Positions 24,342 to 33,113 are shown, counted from the stretch's first letter. The stretch is 64,000 nucleotides of DNA from Ruminiclostridium josui JCM 17888 (GCF_000526495.1 NZ_JAGE01000001.1:928001-992000); one strand, 5' to 3'. The notes: generated by a model not told the origin, from the letters alone. Translations and numbers: made by a program.

Positions 24342-25124
24342 TTAATTGTTATTTTTAATAAACTTCATCTCATCAAAGGTTGCATTAACTTTCTTCTTAG
24401 TAACTAGCTCAACGTATTTTATAAATACATTTTCAAGATTTTTTTCTTTTTCAGATTCTATTAATTCTTTAGGTGGAGCAGTTTTTATAATATTTCCATT
24501 TAGTATAAATGAAACTATATCACAGCTCTCTGCTTCGTCCATGTAGTGTGTTGTAACTAGTATGGTGATACCCTGTTTAGTTAACTCATGAAGTATCTGC
24601 CAGAATATTCTTCTTGACACTGGGTCAACACCAGCTGTTGGTTCATCTAATATAAGAAGTTTTGGCTTGTGTATTAGTGCACATCCTAATGCCAATCTTT
24701 GTTTCCATCCACCAGATAATGTACCAGCAAGGCTTTTTTCTTTTCCTTCAAGATTAGCCATTGCAATAAGTTCCGCTTTTCTTTCTTCACGAATCTTTTT
24801 ATTTAATCCATATACACCAGCGTAAAAATCCAGATTTTCTTCTACCGTTAAATCTTCATATAGACTAAATTTTTGTGACATATACCCAAGGTTCATTCTA
24901 ACTTCTTCAGTTTCTTTTACAACATCTCTTCCTAATACAGTTAACTTACCACTTGTAGGAGTTAAAACGCCACAGAGCATTCTGATAGTAGTAGACTTTC
25001 CAGAACCATTAGGTCCAAGAAATCCGAATATACAGCCATTAGGAATTTGAAAGCTTATACCATTAACTGCAATGTGATTTCCAAACTTTTTCGTTAGATT
25101 ATCAACCTCTATTGCGAATTCCAT
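24342..25124 (-). CDS. ABC transporter ATPase of the polyketide export system
   Basis: A 260-residue cytoplasmic ATPase. Motifs: Walker A FLGPNGSGKSTTIRML, Q-loop LGYMSQKFSLYEDLTVEENL, signature TLSGGWKQRLALG, Walker B LLILDEPTAGVDP and the H-loop TTHYMDEAE. This is the DrrA/CcmA-like subclass paired with ABC-2 permeases in drug and polyketide export. It lies between permease and adaptor genes with 10- and 16-base gaps. Substrate is inferred from the operon. Confidence 0.9.
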   Translation of the reverse strand: MEFAIEVDNLTKKFGNHIAVNGISFQIPNGCIFGFLGPNGSGKSTTIRMLCGVLTPTSGKLTVLGRDVVKETEEVRMNLGYMSQKFSLYEDLTVEENLDFYAGVYGLNKKIREERKAELIAMANLEGKEKSLAGTLSGGWKQRLALGCALIHKPKLLILDEPTAGVDPVSRRIFWQILHELTKQGITILVTTHYMDEAESCDIVSFILNGNIIKTAPPKELIESEKEKNLENVFIKYVELVTKKKVNATFDEMKFIKNNN

Positions 25125-25134
25125 AATTTGCCTC

Positions 25135-25917
25135 CTATTGAATCACAGTTTCTACAGTCATACCTGTCCTTATTTTATCAAGATTATCCAGAATCTTTAC
25201 TCTTACTTCAAATACAGTATTTTCTTTGGCTAAGTTTGTCTCTATATTTTGGGGAGTGTATTCTGCCCTATCTGCAATATATATAATTTTCCCTTTAATA
25301 TTTGCTCCTGAAAGAGCACTACATTGTAGAGATATCTCATCATTAAGTTCTATCTTATTAAGATACTTCTGCTGAATAAAAAGTTTAACTTCCATATTGT
25401 TTGGGTCTGAAATAGTAGCCACTTTTGAACCAGCATTAATTATGTCTCCTAAATTTGCAATTCTAAGTTGGTATACACCATCTGAATTAGCCTTAACTTT
25501 AAATTTTGATAATGCTAGTTTAGCTTGGTCTAATTGAGCCTTTGTTGCATCACGGTCAGCTTCTGCCTGTTTTATTTCAGTATCAGGTCTTGAATTTTCC
25601 TTTAACTGATTTATTCTTTCCTCTTTCATCCTAAGTACTGCTTCTTGTTGCTGAACTATTAAACTCTGAGCTGAAGAATCAAGTTCGAATAGAACATCAT
25701 CTTTTTTTATACTGTCTCCTTCGTTTTTATTAATTTTAACTATTTTTCCTGCAACTTCACTTGCAACATCTACCGTATTAGCTTCTATTGTACCACTTAG
25801 TGTATATTTCTGTTTGTTATTAATATGACTGCATCCACAAATAAGAGAAACTAAACTGATACATGTAATTAATAGAAACATTGACTTTTTTAAATTTAAT
25901 ATAACTTTCTTTTTCAT
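25135..25917 (-). CDS. HlyD-family adaptor lipoprotein of the efflux system
   Basis: A 260-residue exported lipoprotein with a signal peptide ending in the lipobox SLICGC (Cys29 region). It has the biotinyl-lipoyl-like half domains of membrane fusion proteins: GTIEANTVDVASEVAGKIVK and SDGVYQLRIANLGDIINAGS. A coiled-coil hairpin lies at ~85-140 (QEAVLRMKEERINQLKEN, QAEADRDATKAQLDQAKLAL) and a beta-barrel segment after it. In Gram-positives such proteins assist ABC-2 exporters. It is encoded 10 bases before the ATPase. Confidence 0.87.
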   Translation of the reverse strand: MKKKVILNLKKSMFLLITCISLVSLICGCSHINNKQKYTLSGTIEANTVDVASEVAGKIVKINKNEGDSIKKDDVLFELDSSAQSLIVQQQEAVLRMKEERINQLKENSRPDTEIKQAEADRDATKAQLDQAKLALSKFKVKANSDGVYQLRIANLGDIINAGSKVATISDPNNMEVKLFIQQKYLNKIELNDEISLQCSALSGANIKGKIIYIADRAEYTPQNIETNLAKENTVFEVRVKILDNLDKIRTGMTVETVIQ

Positions 25918-25952
25918 AGCACACCTCTATTATATAAAAATTTTAATAATAA

Positions 25953-26717
25953 CTATTTACTTACACCAATCAAAAATGACCAGAATTTTGGCAAGCTCTG
26001 GAGTTTAACCCATATTGCCCAAACGTTTTTCTTATAATCTATATAGCTTTTACCAAATCTCTCAACTAATTCTTTCTCTTCAAAGATATTGAACCAGAAT
26101 ATTTGAGATATTGGAAGTATAAATCCTAGAATAATTGATACCGGGGTACCCCTTAATATTCCGAGACCAATAGAGATTCTTGACATAGCAGAGTAAACAG
26201 GATGCCTTATTATGGAGTGAATGATTGACTCAGTTTTTACACTCTCTTCTGGAAAATAAACATAGTACATAAAGAGGTTATCCACACCAAATATTTTAAT
26301 AGTTTTTCTATGGAGAAGTACAGCTGAAACCACGAAATATGCTGCAATTATTGCTCTCACATATATGTTTATAATCGAACCTGACTCTGAATAAGCAAAT
26401 ATAGGATGCAATGCTGATGTATATATGCATGGCATAGTAGTTACATGGAACCTGTAAAAAGCCTTTCTATAAGCAACACCTTTGCCAAATTTTCTAATAT
26501 ACTTTTCTCTTTTACCATACATCTGACCAAGTACTGTTACCCCTACAGCAAGTATTAGGGCTTGACCTACTATCTGTGAATATTTAAATGTACGGTCAAA
26601 AAAGTAATAAAATACTGCCAAAGCAGCAACTTCACCTATTGTAATAAAATAGAACAGGAACTGGTTAATCTTTTTTTTCCCATATACTTTTTCTTCTAAA
26701 AATACTTTATTTTCCAT
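25953..26717 (-). CDS. Membrane methyltransferase, ICMT/PEMT-like
   Basis: A 254-residue integral membrane protein with five to six hydrophobic helices. The C-terminal signature IIRHPVYSAMSRISIGLG followed by EEKELVERFGKSYIDYKKNV is that of isoprenylcysteine carboxyl methyltransferase and phospholipid methyltransferase-like enzymes. These use S-adenosylmethionine. The ATG at 26717 (MENKVFLEEK) is chosen because GAGGAGG lies 6 bases before it; an earlier in-frame ATG at 26735 lies upstream of that site. In this operon it may O- or C-methylate the aromatic polyketide at the membrane, but a lipid substrate cannot be excluded. Confidence 0.68.
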   Translation of the reverse strand: MENKVFLEEKVYGKKKINQFLFYFITIGEVAALAVFYYFFDRTFKYSQIVGQALILAVGVTVLGQMYGKREKYIRKFGKGVAYRKAFYRFHVTTMPCIYTSALHPIFAYSESGSIINIYVRAIIAAYFVVSAVLLHRKTIKIFGVDNLFMYYVYFPEESVKTESIIHSIIRHPVYSAMSRISIGLGILRGTPVSIILGFILPISQIFWFNIFEEKELVERFGKSYIDYKKNVWAIWVKLQSLPKFWSFLIGVSK

Positions 26718-26737
26718 TGTAACCTCCTCATTCATTA

Positions 26738-27547
26738 TTAATTTTCTTCAATTATAGCCAATCCAGCACTTGCTTTTTTTACCTTTACCGGAAAGGCAGC
26801 GACTTTAAATCCAAATGGATTATCTAGACTTTGTAGATTACCTAACTTTTCAATCATATAATAAGGTCTTTTTCTTCCATGTATATGTACTGGCCACAGA
26901 TAACTTTTATCTTTACTTTCAATGTAGTTATCATGCATCCACTGAAAAGGTTGATCCAATCCAAATCCATCTGTTCCTATTACCTGCACACCTAAATCTA
27001 ATAAAAAATCCAGTCCTTCTACAGATAAGCCAACATACTTACTTGTATAATCCGAACTTCCCCAGTATTTTTCGCCACCTGTTCTTAAAAGCACAATATC
27101 ATCTTTTTTAAGTAAGTACCCTATTTCTTTTAGTTTCTTTTCTATTTCTTCTTTTGAAATTTCTAAACAAGAATTTCTCTGACTAAAATCCAAAACAACA
27201 GCATCATTAAAGAATGGTTCTAAAGGTATCTCACTAATATCTCTACCAAGAGGACCATAATGATAAGGTGAATCTACATGAGTCCCAGTATGGGTAGATA
27301 ACTTTACAAACTCAGTTGAAAGCCCCATATTATCTTTAAAATCTGCTGGTTTCAACGTCCTGCCTCTAATTAGTATTTTTATGGCATTTATTAATTTCTT
27401 TAAGAAATTTTCCCCCTTCCATAAAAGGCCCATTCCTAAATAAAGTGCCCCCTTTGTATGACTGATATAATTTATCTTAGGAGCTACTTCCTCAGAAAGA
27501 ATATCGTTCTCTATTGGCATACTGAGGTCTATTATTTTTAGTGACAT
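26738..27547 (-). CDS. Cyclase-family metal-dependent hydrolase
   Basis: A 269-residue soluble protein of the cyclase/kynurenine formamidase superfamily. It has the metal-binding motif STHTGTHVDSPYHYG at ~86-100, the N-terminal IIDLSMPIENDI, and IGTDGFGLDQP downstream. Relatives include isatin hydrolase and kynurenine formamidase, and some members occur in polyketide gene clusters. It follows KS-beta by 15 bases, with AGGAAGG before the ATG. A hydrolase or ring-closing role on the polyketide is plausible but unproved. Confidence 0.75.
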   Translation of the reverse strand: MSLKIIDLSMPIENDILSEEVAPKINYISHTKGALYLGMGLLWKGENFLKKLINAIKILIRGRTLKPADFKDNMGLSTEFVKLSTHTGTHVDSPYHYGPLGRDISEIPLEPFFNDAVVLDFSQRNSCLEISKEEIEKKLKEIGYLLKKDDIVLLRTGGEKYWGSSDYTSKYVGLSVEGLDFLLDLGVQVIGTDGFGLDQPFQWMHDNYIESKDKSYLWPVHIHGRKRPYYMIEKLGNLQSLDNPFGFKVAAFPVKVKKASAGLAIIEEN

Positions 27548-27562
27548 CTTACACCTTCCTAC

Positions 27563-28789
27563 CTATTGCATGTACTTTCTCAGCATCAATGCACTAATTT
27601 TTCCATCAAGCCAACTTCTATGAATCACAAGTACATTTTTAACATCACGTTTTATTGTTTCAGTTCCTACAAGCATTTTGTTAAACTCAGCATCACCAGA
27701 GTCATATCTTTCTGGATGACCTGGTATAAGACCATGCTTTATAGCCATTGAACCTACAAATATATCAACTATACTGTTAAAACTCAAACAATATCCAACA
27801 ACTGGTTTTGGAGTATATACTATATTTTCTCTACCCTTAAAAATTCTCTTAAGTGCTAACATTTCATAGTAATCTCCATCTTCCGAAGCGTCAGCAGTTG
27901 GCAAAACAAGATCTATTCCCTCAGAAGTCATGTTTGCATCTTCAATACATCTTGTTATAACCTTACACATGCTGTCTATGATTTCTTCGTTAAGCTTGAA
28001 TGTGCAGCTTGAAGTGTTTACCGAGTGAAAGGAAACAATCTCTCCAAAAATTTCTGCTTCTCTCTTCAGTGCATACTCCTCAGTTTCGAGAGTCAAAATT
28101 CCAGCTCCGTTCGATATATGCGAGCCATCTCTTCTAATATCAAAAGGTCTATAGCGAGATTTGGATAACTTATTTTTCTCATTCAGTGCCTTAAAGAAAA
28201 TATCAAATACAATATTTTCTCCTGCTCCTGCAAAAACAACATCATTGATATTTCTTTTCAGCATAGTAGCAGCAATGTTTACTGCATCAATACCTGTATT
28301 TGATCCAGACATTACCGCACAATTCTCGCCATTTGTCTTAAATGTAACTGATATCTCACCTACGTTAGCACCATAATAGAATGCAAGCCCTGTATAAGGT
28401 GAAATCTTAGGTGAACTATCTACCACAACTTTTTTCACCTGTTGGAGACCAAAATCTATTTGTGCAAACATCGACCCCATTACAACGCCAATCCTCTTGG
28501 ATGCTTCTTCGTCGCTTAATTTTTTTTCAAGGTTACTTACCTTTACATTCTCAATCGCTGCAACAAGGCTATAAATCACTTGTTTATCCAAATACCTTAA
28601 CTTCTTCTTCTCAATATCATATTCTGAAATATCAAAGTCGGGCTTCTTTCCGATAGTTAGGTTTACGCCTTCACTTAATTCTACTTCTTCAAATAAAGAT
28701 TCTTTATTAAGTAAATTATACCATAATTTTTCAGAATAGCTGGTTCCTGGAGTCACTAATCCAAAACCTGTTAAAACAATTCTTTTCAT
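27563..28789 (-). CDS. KS-beta / chain-length factor of a type II polyketide synthase
   Basis: A 408-residue ketosynthase-fold protein, the non-catalytic partner that pairs with KS-alpha and sets chain length. All three catalytic positions are lost. Aligned to KS-alpha, the Cys site reads MSGSNTG (Ser in place of Cys), the HGTGT region reads PTADASEDGD, and the GH(A/L) region reads VVGYCLSF. Actinobacterial chain-length factors typically have Gln at the Cys position, so Ser is divergent. The ATG at 28789 is 2 bases after the KS-alpha stop, with GGGGAG inside the preceding gene. An in-frame GTG at 28801 would overlap it. Co-translation with KS-alpha supports a heterodimer. Confidence 0.87.
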   Translation of the reverse strand: MKRIVLTGFGLVTPGTSYSEKLWYNLLNKESLFEEVELSEGVNLTIGKKPDFDISEYDIEKKKLRYLDKQVIYSLVAAIENVKVSNLEKKLSDEEASKRIGVVMGSMFAQIDFGLQQVKKVVVDSSPKISPYTGLAFYYGANVGEISVTFKTNGENCAVMSGSNTGIDAVNIAATMLKRNINDVVFAGAGENIVFDIFFKALNEKNKLSKSRYRPFDIRRDGSHISNGAGILTLETEEYALKREAEIFGEIVSFHSVNTSSCTFKLNEEIIDSMCKVITRCIEDANMTSEGIDLVLPTADASEDGDYYEMLALKRIFKGRENIVYTPKPVVGYCLSFNSIVDIFVGSMAIKHGLIPGHPERYDSGDAEFNKMLVGTETIKRDVKNVLVIHRSWLDGKISALMLRKYMQ

Positions 28790-28791
28790 AG

Positions 28792-30060
28792 TTAATCGCA
28801 CTCCCCTTCCCAGTTTCTAAGTACCATAGCCATATTAGATCCTCCAAAGCCTGTAGCAGTTTTAAGCACTACATTACACCTAGAAAGTTTCCTAGCATTA
28901 TTAGGTACGCAATCAAGGTCACATTCAGAGTCATGTTCAGCATAATTTACTGTTGGAGGCACAATCTTTGTCTCTAGACTCTTTATGAGTTGTACAATCT
29001 CAATTGCAGTAGCTCCACCGAATGCATGACCAATCATGGACTTTATTGACCCAATGCTTATATTCTTTGAATGCTCACCAAGTGCTTGTTTTATAGCCCT
29101 TACTTCCGCCTTATCATTTGCAAGTGTGCCTGTGCCATGACAACTTACATAGTCAATCATATCCTCAGACACATTTGCCTCTTTTAAAGCCATTTTAATA
29201 GCATCTGACCACCTTGTACCATGTTCTGATGGATGAACCATATGGTCACCATCAGTAGTTGCAGCATAGCCTAACACCTCCGCATAGATTTTAGCCTTTC
29301 TCTTTAAAGCCAGTTCAAGGTCTTCAAGTATAAAGAAAGCTGCTCCTTCACCAAAAACCATACCTGTCCTATCTTTTGAGAAAGGTCTGCATGCTGATGA
29401 TGGTTCTCCTTTCCATCTTGATGTAGCTCCAATAATATAGAAACTTAAATAATTTGTTATAACCATAGGTGCATCGAGTCCACCCGCAATAGCTACATCT
29501 ATGTATCCGTCTCTTATATCTCTGAAGCAGTTACCTACCGACTCGCCACCCGCATAACAACTTGTCCCAATAGACCTTAATATTCCATCTGCCTTAAAAT
29601 AATGTGCTAATAATGACGGCCATGATGCCGGAGGAAAAGAATAGATAATTTCTGGACTTACTGCAGAGTTGTTTATTGTTCCTAAATATTTTGCCGATTC
29701 ATTATAAGCAGATTCAATACCACCAGTTGTTGTACCGACATAAACCCCAAATTTATCTGATTCAAACAACTCTCTTGCAGCTTCAATATTGGATTTATCA
29801 TAGGCTTCCTTTGCAGCTACAAATCCATACTTCATACTTCTGTCTAGATACTTTTCATAAGTATCATGTTCTAAGAAATGCTCATTGAATTTAAAATCCT
29901 TTATTTCTGCCCCTAATGCTCTTACTCCAAGTCGACTTATTCTATCAACATAGTCAACCTTGCTATCGCCTTTAATGAGGTTTTCCCACCAGTTTTCAAC
30001 AGATATTCCAAGAGAGGAAACTACCCCCATCCCCGTAACAACTACACGTCTTTTTTTCAT
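28792..30060 (-). CDS. KS-alpha, type II polyketide ketosynthase
   Basis: A ~422-residue beta-ketoacyl synthase with a full Cys-His-His set: IGTSCYAGGES (Cys near residue 168), SCHGTGTLANDKAE, and KSMIGHAFGGAT. It starts KKRRVVVTGMGVVSSLG and ends TGFGGSNMAMVL, as KAS-II/KS-alpha proteins do. It would condense malonyl units on a carrier protein together with KS-beta. No acyl carrier protein gene is found anywhere in the operon, so the carrier must come from elsewhere. The ATG at 30060 has GTGGAG very close upstream; a GTG at 30069 is the alternative. Confidence 0.9.
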   Translation of the reverse strand: MKKRRVVVTGMGVVSSLGISVENWWENLIKGDSKVDYVDRISRLGVRALGAEIKDFKFNEHFLEHDTYEKYLDRSMKYGFVAAKEAYDKSNIEAARELFESDKFGVYVGTTTGGIESAYNESAKYLGTINNSAVSPEIIYSFPPASWPSLLAHYFKADGILRSIGTSCYAGGESVGNCFRDIRDGYIDVAIAGGLDAPMVITNYLSFYIIGATSRWKGEPSSACRPFSKDRTGMVFGEGAAFFILEDLELALKRKAKIYAEVLGYAATTDGDHMVHPSEHGTRWSDAIKMALKEANVSEDMIDYVSCHGTGTLANDKAEVRAIKQALGEHSKNISIGSIKSMIGHAFGGATAIEIVQLIKSLETKIVPPTVNYAEHDSECDLDCVPNNARKLSRCNVVLKTATGFGGSNMAMVLRNWEGECD

Positions 30061-30105
30061 ATACTCCACTCTCTCAATTTTCTTTCATTTTAGATTGTTC
30101 TACAA

Positions 30106-31059
30106 TTATAGCCAATTAGATTTTTTTGCCCACTTAAATACATTTACAGACTTAACAAAACCACGTAAATCATTATGATAATCATCTACGTGCTGTTTAA
30201 TGACCCTTTTTGCTACAGTTTTTGCAAGAAGTTTACCGATAATTGGTATCCTTATGTCATATTCCCTGAGTATGCTGAACCTGCACCTATTATCCCCAAG
30301 GTCTTTAAATATCCATCTAATCACCATATATTTCACTGGGAACGTAGGTGGATAATGCTGATAATAAATAGCTTTTTTCTCTTTATCTAAATGAAAATGT
30401 ATATGAGAAGGAAAAACATTCTTTCCTACATATTCATTCAGTTCAAATTCAATTAAGTTTGGTTCTCTCTTAAGTACCTTCACATTGATTGCTGTAGGAA
30501 ACAAAATTGGCCAAAGTTCTGGGTTGCCAATGGTTTCAAACGCTTCATTAACTGATAGATTTATATCAATTGAATGATTAACAAAGCATGAATTTTTAAT
30601 TATTTTAGTTATCGAATGATTTGAATACTCAAGGTCTAACTTTATAGACCTAAGTGTAAGTAAGCTATTTTTCTTTATGAAAAGATTCCATGCAATCAAA
30701 GATACTATGCGACTTATTATATGAGTGTTATTATCAATCTCATGTATTGATTTTACTAATGTTCCATTATTCAACTTTTCTAAAACCCATATTCCGTTAT
30801 GTACAGATAACGGTTTTGGAGGCTTTGGTTGGTTAAAAGTTATGTACTTATCTTTTTCAAAGGTTCTTACAGTTTCAATGCTCTCAGTTCCATTTGAATT
30901 ACGTATGGTCATAATAACTCTTTGCTCTTTGTCATTAATAACTATTGGCTTAATTTCTTCTACATGAGGAAGTAAATCTGGCCACTTTTCTATTTCGTAA
31001 AGTCGTTTATAGACTTCACTTACTGGAGCTTGTATAAAATATTGATGATTAAATTTCAT
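30106..31059 (-). CDS. Two-domain SRPBCC aromatase/cyclase
   Basis: A 317-residue protein built of two START/SRPBCC domains. The first begins HQYFIQAPVSEVYKRLYEIEKWPDLLPHVEEI, the second SIDINLSVNEAFETIGNPELWPILFPTAINV near residue 165. Di-domain aromatase/cyclases in type II polyketide clusters have this architecture and fold the poly-beta-keto chain to make first-ring aromatic products. Its start overlaps the previous gene by 4 bases (ATGA). It precedes KS-alpha by about 45 bases. Confidence 0.8.
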   Translation of the reverse strand: MKFNHQYFIQAPVSEVYKRLYEIEKWPDLLPHVEEIKPIVINDKEQRVIMTIRNSNGTESIETVRTFEKDKYITFNQPKPPKPLSVHNGIWVLEKLNNGTLVKSIHEIDNNTHIISRIVSLIAWNLFIKKNSLLTLRSIKLDLEYSNHSITKIIKNSCFVNHSIDINLSVNEAFETIGNPELWPILFPTAINVKVLKREPNLIEFELNEYVGKNVFPSHIHFHLDKEKKAIYYQHYPPTFPVKYMVIRWIFKDLGDNRCRFSILREYDIRIPIIGKLLAKTVAKRVIKQHVDDYHNDLRGFVKSVNVFKWAKKSNWL

Positions 31060-31532
31060 GTAATCTTATCTCCTTGTACAACACAGTTCTTTCGTTCAAG
31101 ATAAAGCTTAAGTCCTTTTAACTCTCTTTCACTATTAGAGTCAATAAAAAATATCTTTGCTATGTGCGATATAAGACCTTTGAAAATCCTAAATTTAACT
31201 TCATATGTATGTGTTAGTCGGACTATGGTTTTCCCATATTTCTTCTCAACTATCCATTCACCTTTCATACTTTTTAAAGGCTTTGCCGGTTCATATTGCC
31301 TAAAAGTTACAATTTTCTTCTCATCATCATAAACTCTTTCCGATTTCCATTTGAACTCTTTGTTCTTTGTAATTGCAGTCATTTCAACTTCTATTCTGTT
31401 CTTTTCAGCCTTAAGAATCTTAGCGGCTTGACATGGTGGAAATATTTCTGGCCATCTGCTTACATCTTTTATTGCTTCATAAACTTCATCAGCATCTGCT
31501 TTTATTTCTATGGTACTTTCGGTATAATGCAT
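31056..31532 (-). CDS. Single-domain SRPBCC polyketide cyclase
   Basis: A 158-residue START-type domain beginning MHYTESTIEIKADADEVYEAIKDVSRWPEIFPPCQAAKI, followed by EFKWKSERVYDDEKKIVTFRQ and a long C-terminal helix. Similar in pattern to TcmN-like aromatase/cyclases and to both neighbours, suggesting gene duplication. A GGGAGG ribosome site precedes the ATG. Likely acts on a ring-forming step of the same polyketide; specific position unknown. Confidence 0.78.
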   Translation of the reverse strand: MHYTESTIEIKADADEVYEAIKDVSRWPEIFPPCQAAKILKAEKNRIEVEMTAITKNKEFKWKSERVYDDEKKIVTFRQYEPAKPLKSMKGEWIVEKKYGKTIVRLTHTYEVKFRIFKGLISHIAKIFFIDSNSERELKGLKLYLERKNCVVQGDKIT

Positions 31533-31571
31533 AACTAACCTCCCTTTTCATGTATTCTTTAACGTCAATTC

Positions 31572-32030
31572 TTAATTGTCACTTTCAAGTTTATGTTTGA
31601 ATTCACTTAAAACAAGTTCAGCATGATTGTACACAAAGTGTTTTCCTATTATAAGTTTTACAAGAAGATCTCCAATATAGCCGTATTTAGCTTCAATGCA
31701 GTGGATAAGTACCATCTCAAGTGTGCCGTCTTTACATTCACGTACATACCATTCCCCTGAATTTGATTTTATTGGCCATGGACTTTTTATTTGTCTAAAT
31801 TTCACCTTATACTCATCTGGGAACAATTCACAATATGTTTCCATTGAAATAAAGCGTCCATTTACAGTACTCTCCATGTATCTTATAAATGAATTACCTT
31901 TTTTCTCTAATATAGATACTTTCTTACACTCTTTTATAAAATTTGGCCACATTTCCGAATCCACAATAAGCTCATAAGCCTTATCCTTACTAGCAGCTAT
32001 TTTACGTGTATTTACAAACATATGCATCAT
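31572..32030 (-). CDS. Single-domain SRPBCC polyketide cyclase
   Basis: A protein of about 152 residues with the START-type pattern VNTRKIAASKDKAYELIVDSEMWPNFIKECKK and ISMETYCELFPDEYKVKFRQ. An open frame runs further upstream to 32180, but that part overlaps the reductase gene and lacks domain sequence. The ATG at 32030 follows AGGGGGG and starts directly at the domain, so it is preferred. It is the third of three cyclase-like genes in a row. Confidence 0.75.
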   Translation of the reverse strand: MMHMFVNTRKIAASKDKAYELIVDSEMWPNFIKECKKVSILEKKGNSFIRYMESTVNGRFISMETYCELFPDEYKVKFRQIKSPWPIKSNSGEWYVRECKDGTLEMVLIHCIEAKYGYIGDLLVKLIIGKHFVYNHAELVLSEFKHKLESDN

Positions 32031-32047
32031 AGACCTGGTTATCCCCC

Positions 32048-33055
32048 CTATACTAAACCTTGCTTTTGTGCCCAGTCTAATGTCCTTCTTATCCCCTCTT
32101 CCAAAGAGATTTTTGGGTTGTACCTGAAGTCTTTTTTTGCCTTGGTGCAATCGCACACCCAATAGTTTGATGTCATCCATTTAACATCTCTTCTTGCTAA
32201 TGGTGGATCAAATCGAAACACATATCCAATCCCCTCCAGGATAGTACTTAAAGTCATCGTCCACCACTTTGGCCAAAATTTCTTAGGATATCCTGTATTT
32301 AAGGATTTCGTAATCTCTGATAAGATCTCACTTATCTTGTATGGACGCCCATCTGATAGAAAGTATGTTTGTCCAATTGTTTTTTCACTCTTCTCTGCTC
32401 CGATTAACCCTTCTACAAGGTTATCAACGAAACAGAAATCAAATAGATTTTCATGGCTGCCAGGTATAGGTAGTGACTTACCGGATACACTTGCCTCTTT
32501 AATCATCTTAAAGAAGCCAACCCAGTCCTTATCCCCAATTCCATACACCATAGGCGGACGTATTACAACAATAGGAAGACTGTATTTTTTGTGATATTCA
32601 CTAGCAATCTTCTCTACTTCAACTTTACTGATTCCGTAATTTGTTATTGGTTTTAATGGACTATTTTCATTAAGAAGTTTTCCATCTCTTGACGGACCTG
32701 TCGCTGCTATAGAACTCATAAGGACAATCTTCTTTATTCCCTCACTAGAAATGGCAGTATCAAGTATGTTTCTTGTTCCTAGTACATTAACTTCTTCATA
32801 ATGCTTGTAAGGTTTGATAAGGCTAGGATGGGCTCTAGCCGCAAGGTGATAAATTACATCTACGTCCTCCAAGGCTAGTTTCACAGAGACAGGGTCTTTA
32901 ACATCACCGATTACAAACTTAACATCTGGAAAGTCTATAATTGAAGTGTCAGATTTTTCTCTAACAAGGCATTTGATCTGCCTTCCTTCCGCTGATAACT
33001 TCTTTATTAGCCGCTTTCCAATAAATCCGGTACCACCAGTTATTAGCGTGTACAT
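32048..33055 (-). CDS. NAD(P)-dependent epimerase/3-beta-HSD-type reductase
   Basis: A 335-residue extended SDR enzyme. The cofactor motif TGGTGFIGKRLIKKL starts at residue 7 and the catalytic pair is in NYGISKVEVEK (Tyr-x-x-x-Lys); LMSSIAATGPS supplies the Ser. The sequence FVDNLVEGLIGAEKS and SDGRPYKISEILSEIT are typical of the 3-beta-hydroxysteroid dehydrogenase/dihydroflavonol reductase branch. As first gene of the polyketide operon it may reduce a keto group of the polyketide or change a tailoring sugar; the first is more likely. A palindromic operator-like site stands just upstream. Confidence 0.83.
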   Translation of the reverse strand: MYTLITGGTGFIGKRLIKKLSAEGRQIKCLVREKSDTSIIDFPDVKFVIGDVKDPVSVKLALEDVDVIYHLAARAHPSLIKPYKHYEEVNVLGTRNILDTAISSEGIKKIVLMSSIAATGPSRDGKLLNENSPLKPITNYGISKVEVEKIASEYHKKYSLPIVVIRPPMVYGIGDKDWVGFFKMIKEASVSGKSLPIPGSHENLFDFCFVDNLVEGLIGAEKSEKTIGQTYFLSDGRPYKISEILSEITKSLNTGYPKKFWPKWWTMTLSTILEGIGYVFRFDPPLARRDVKWMTSNYWVCDCTKAKKDFRYNPKISLEEGIRRTLDWAQKQGLV

Positions 33056-33083
33056 TTCTACTTCCTACTTTCTTTTTAATTTA

Positions 33084-33113
33084 ATTAGTAATTACTAATA
33101 TTTAATTCGTCAA
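33084..33113 (-). promoter_or_regulatory. Promoter with overlapping palindromic operator for the type II PKS operon
   Basis: On the minus strand TTGACG (33113-33108), a 17-base spacer and TACTAA (33090-33085) form a promoter. A perfect 16-bp palindrome ATTAGTAATTACTAAT (33084-33099) covers the -10 box. This is the layout of repression by a dimeric regulator such as MarR or TetR types. No regulator gene lies next to it. Confidence 0.5.
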
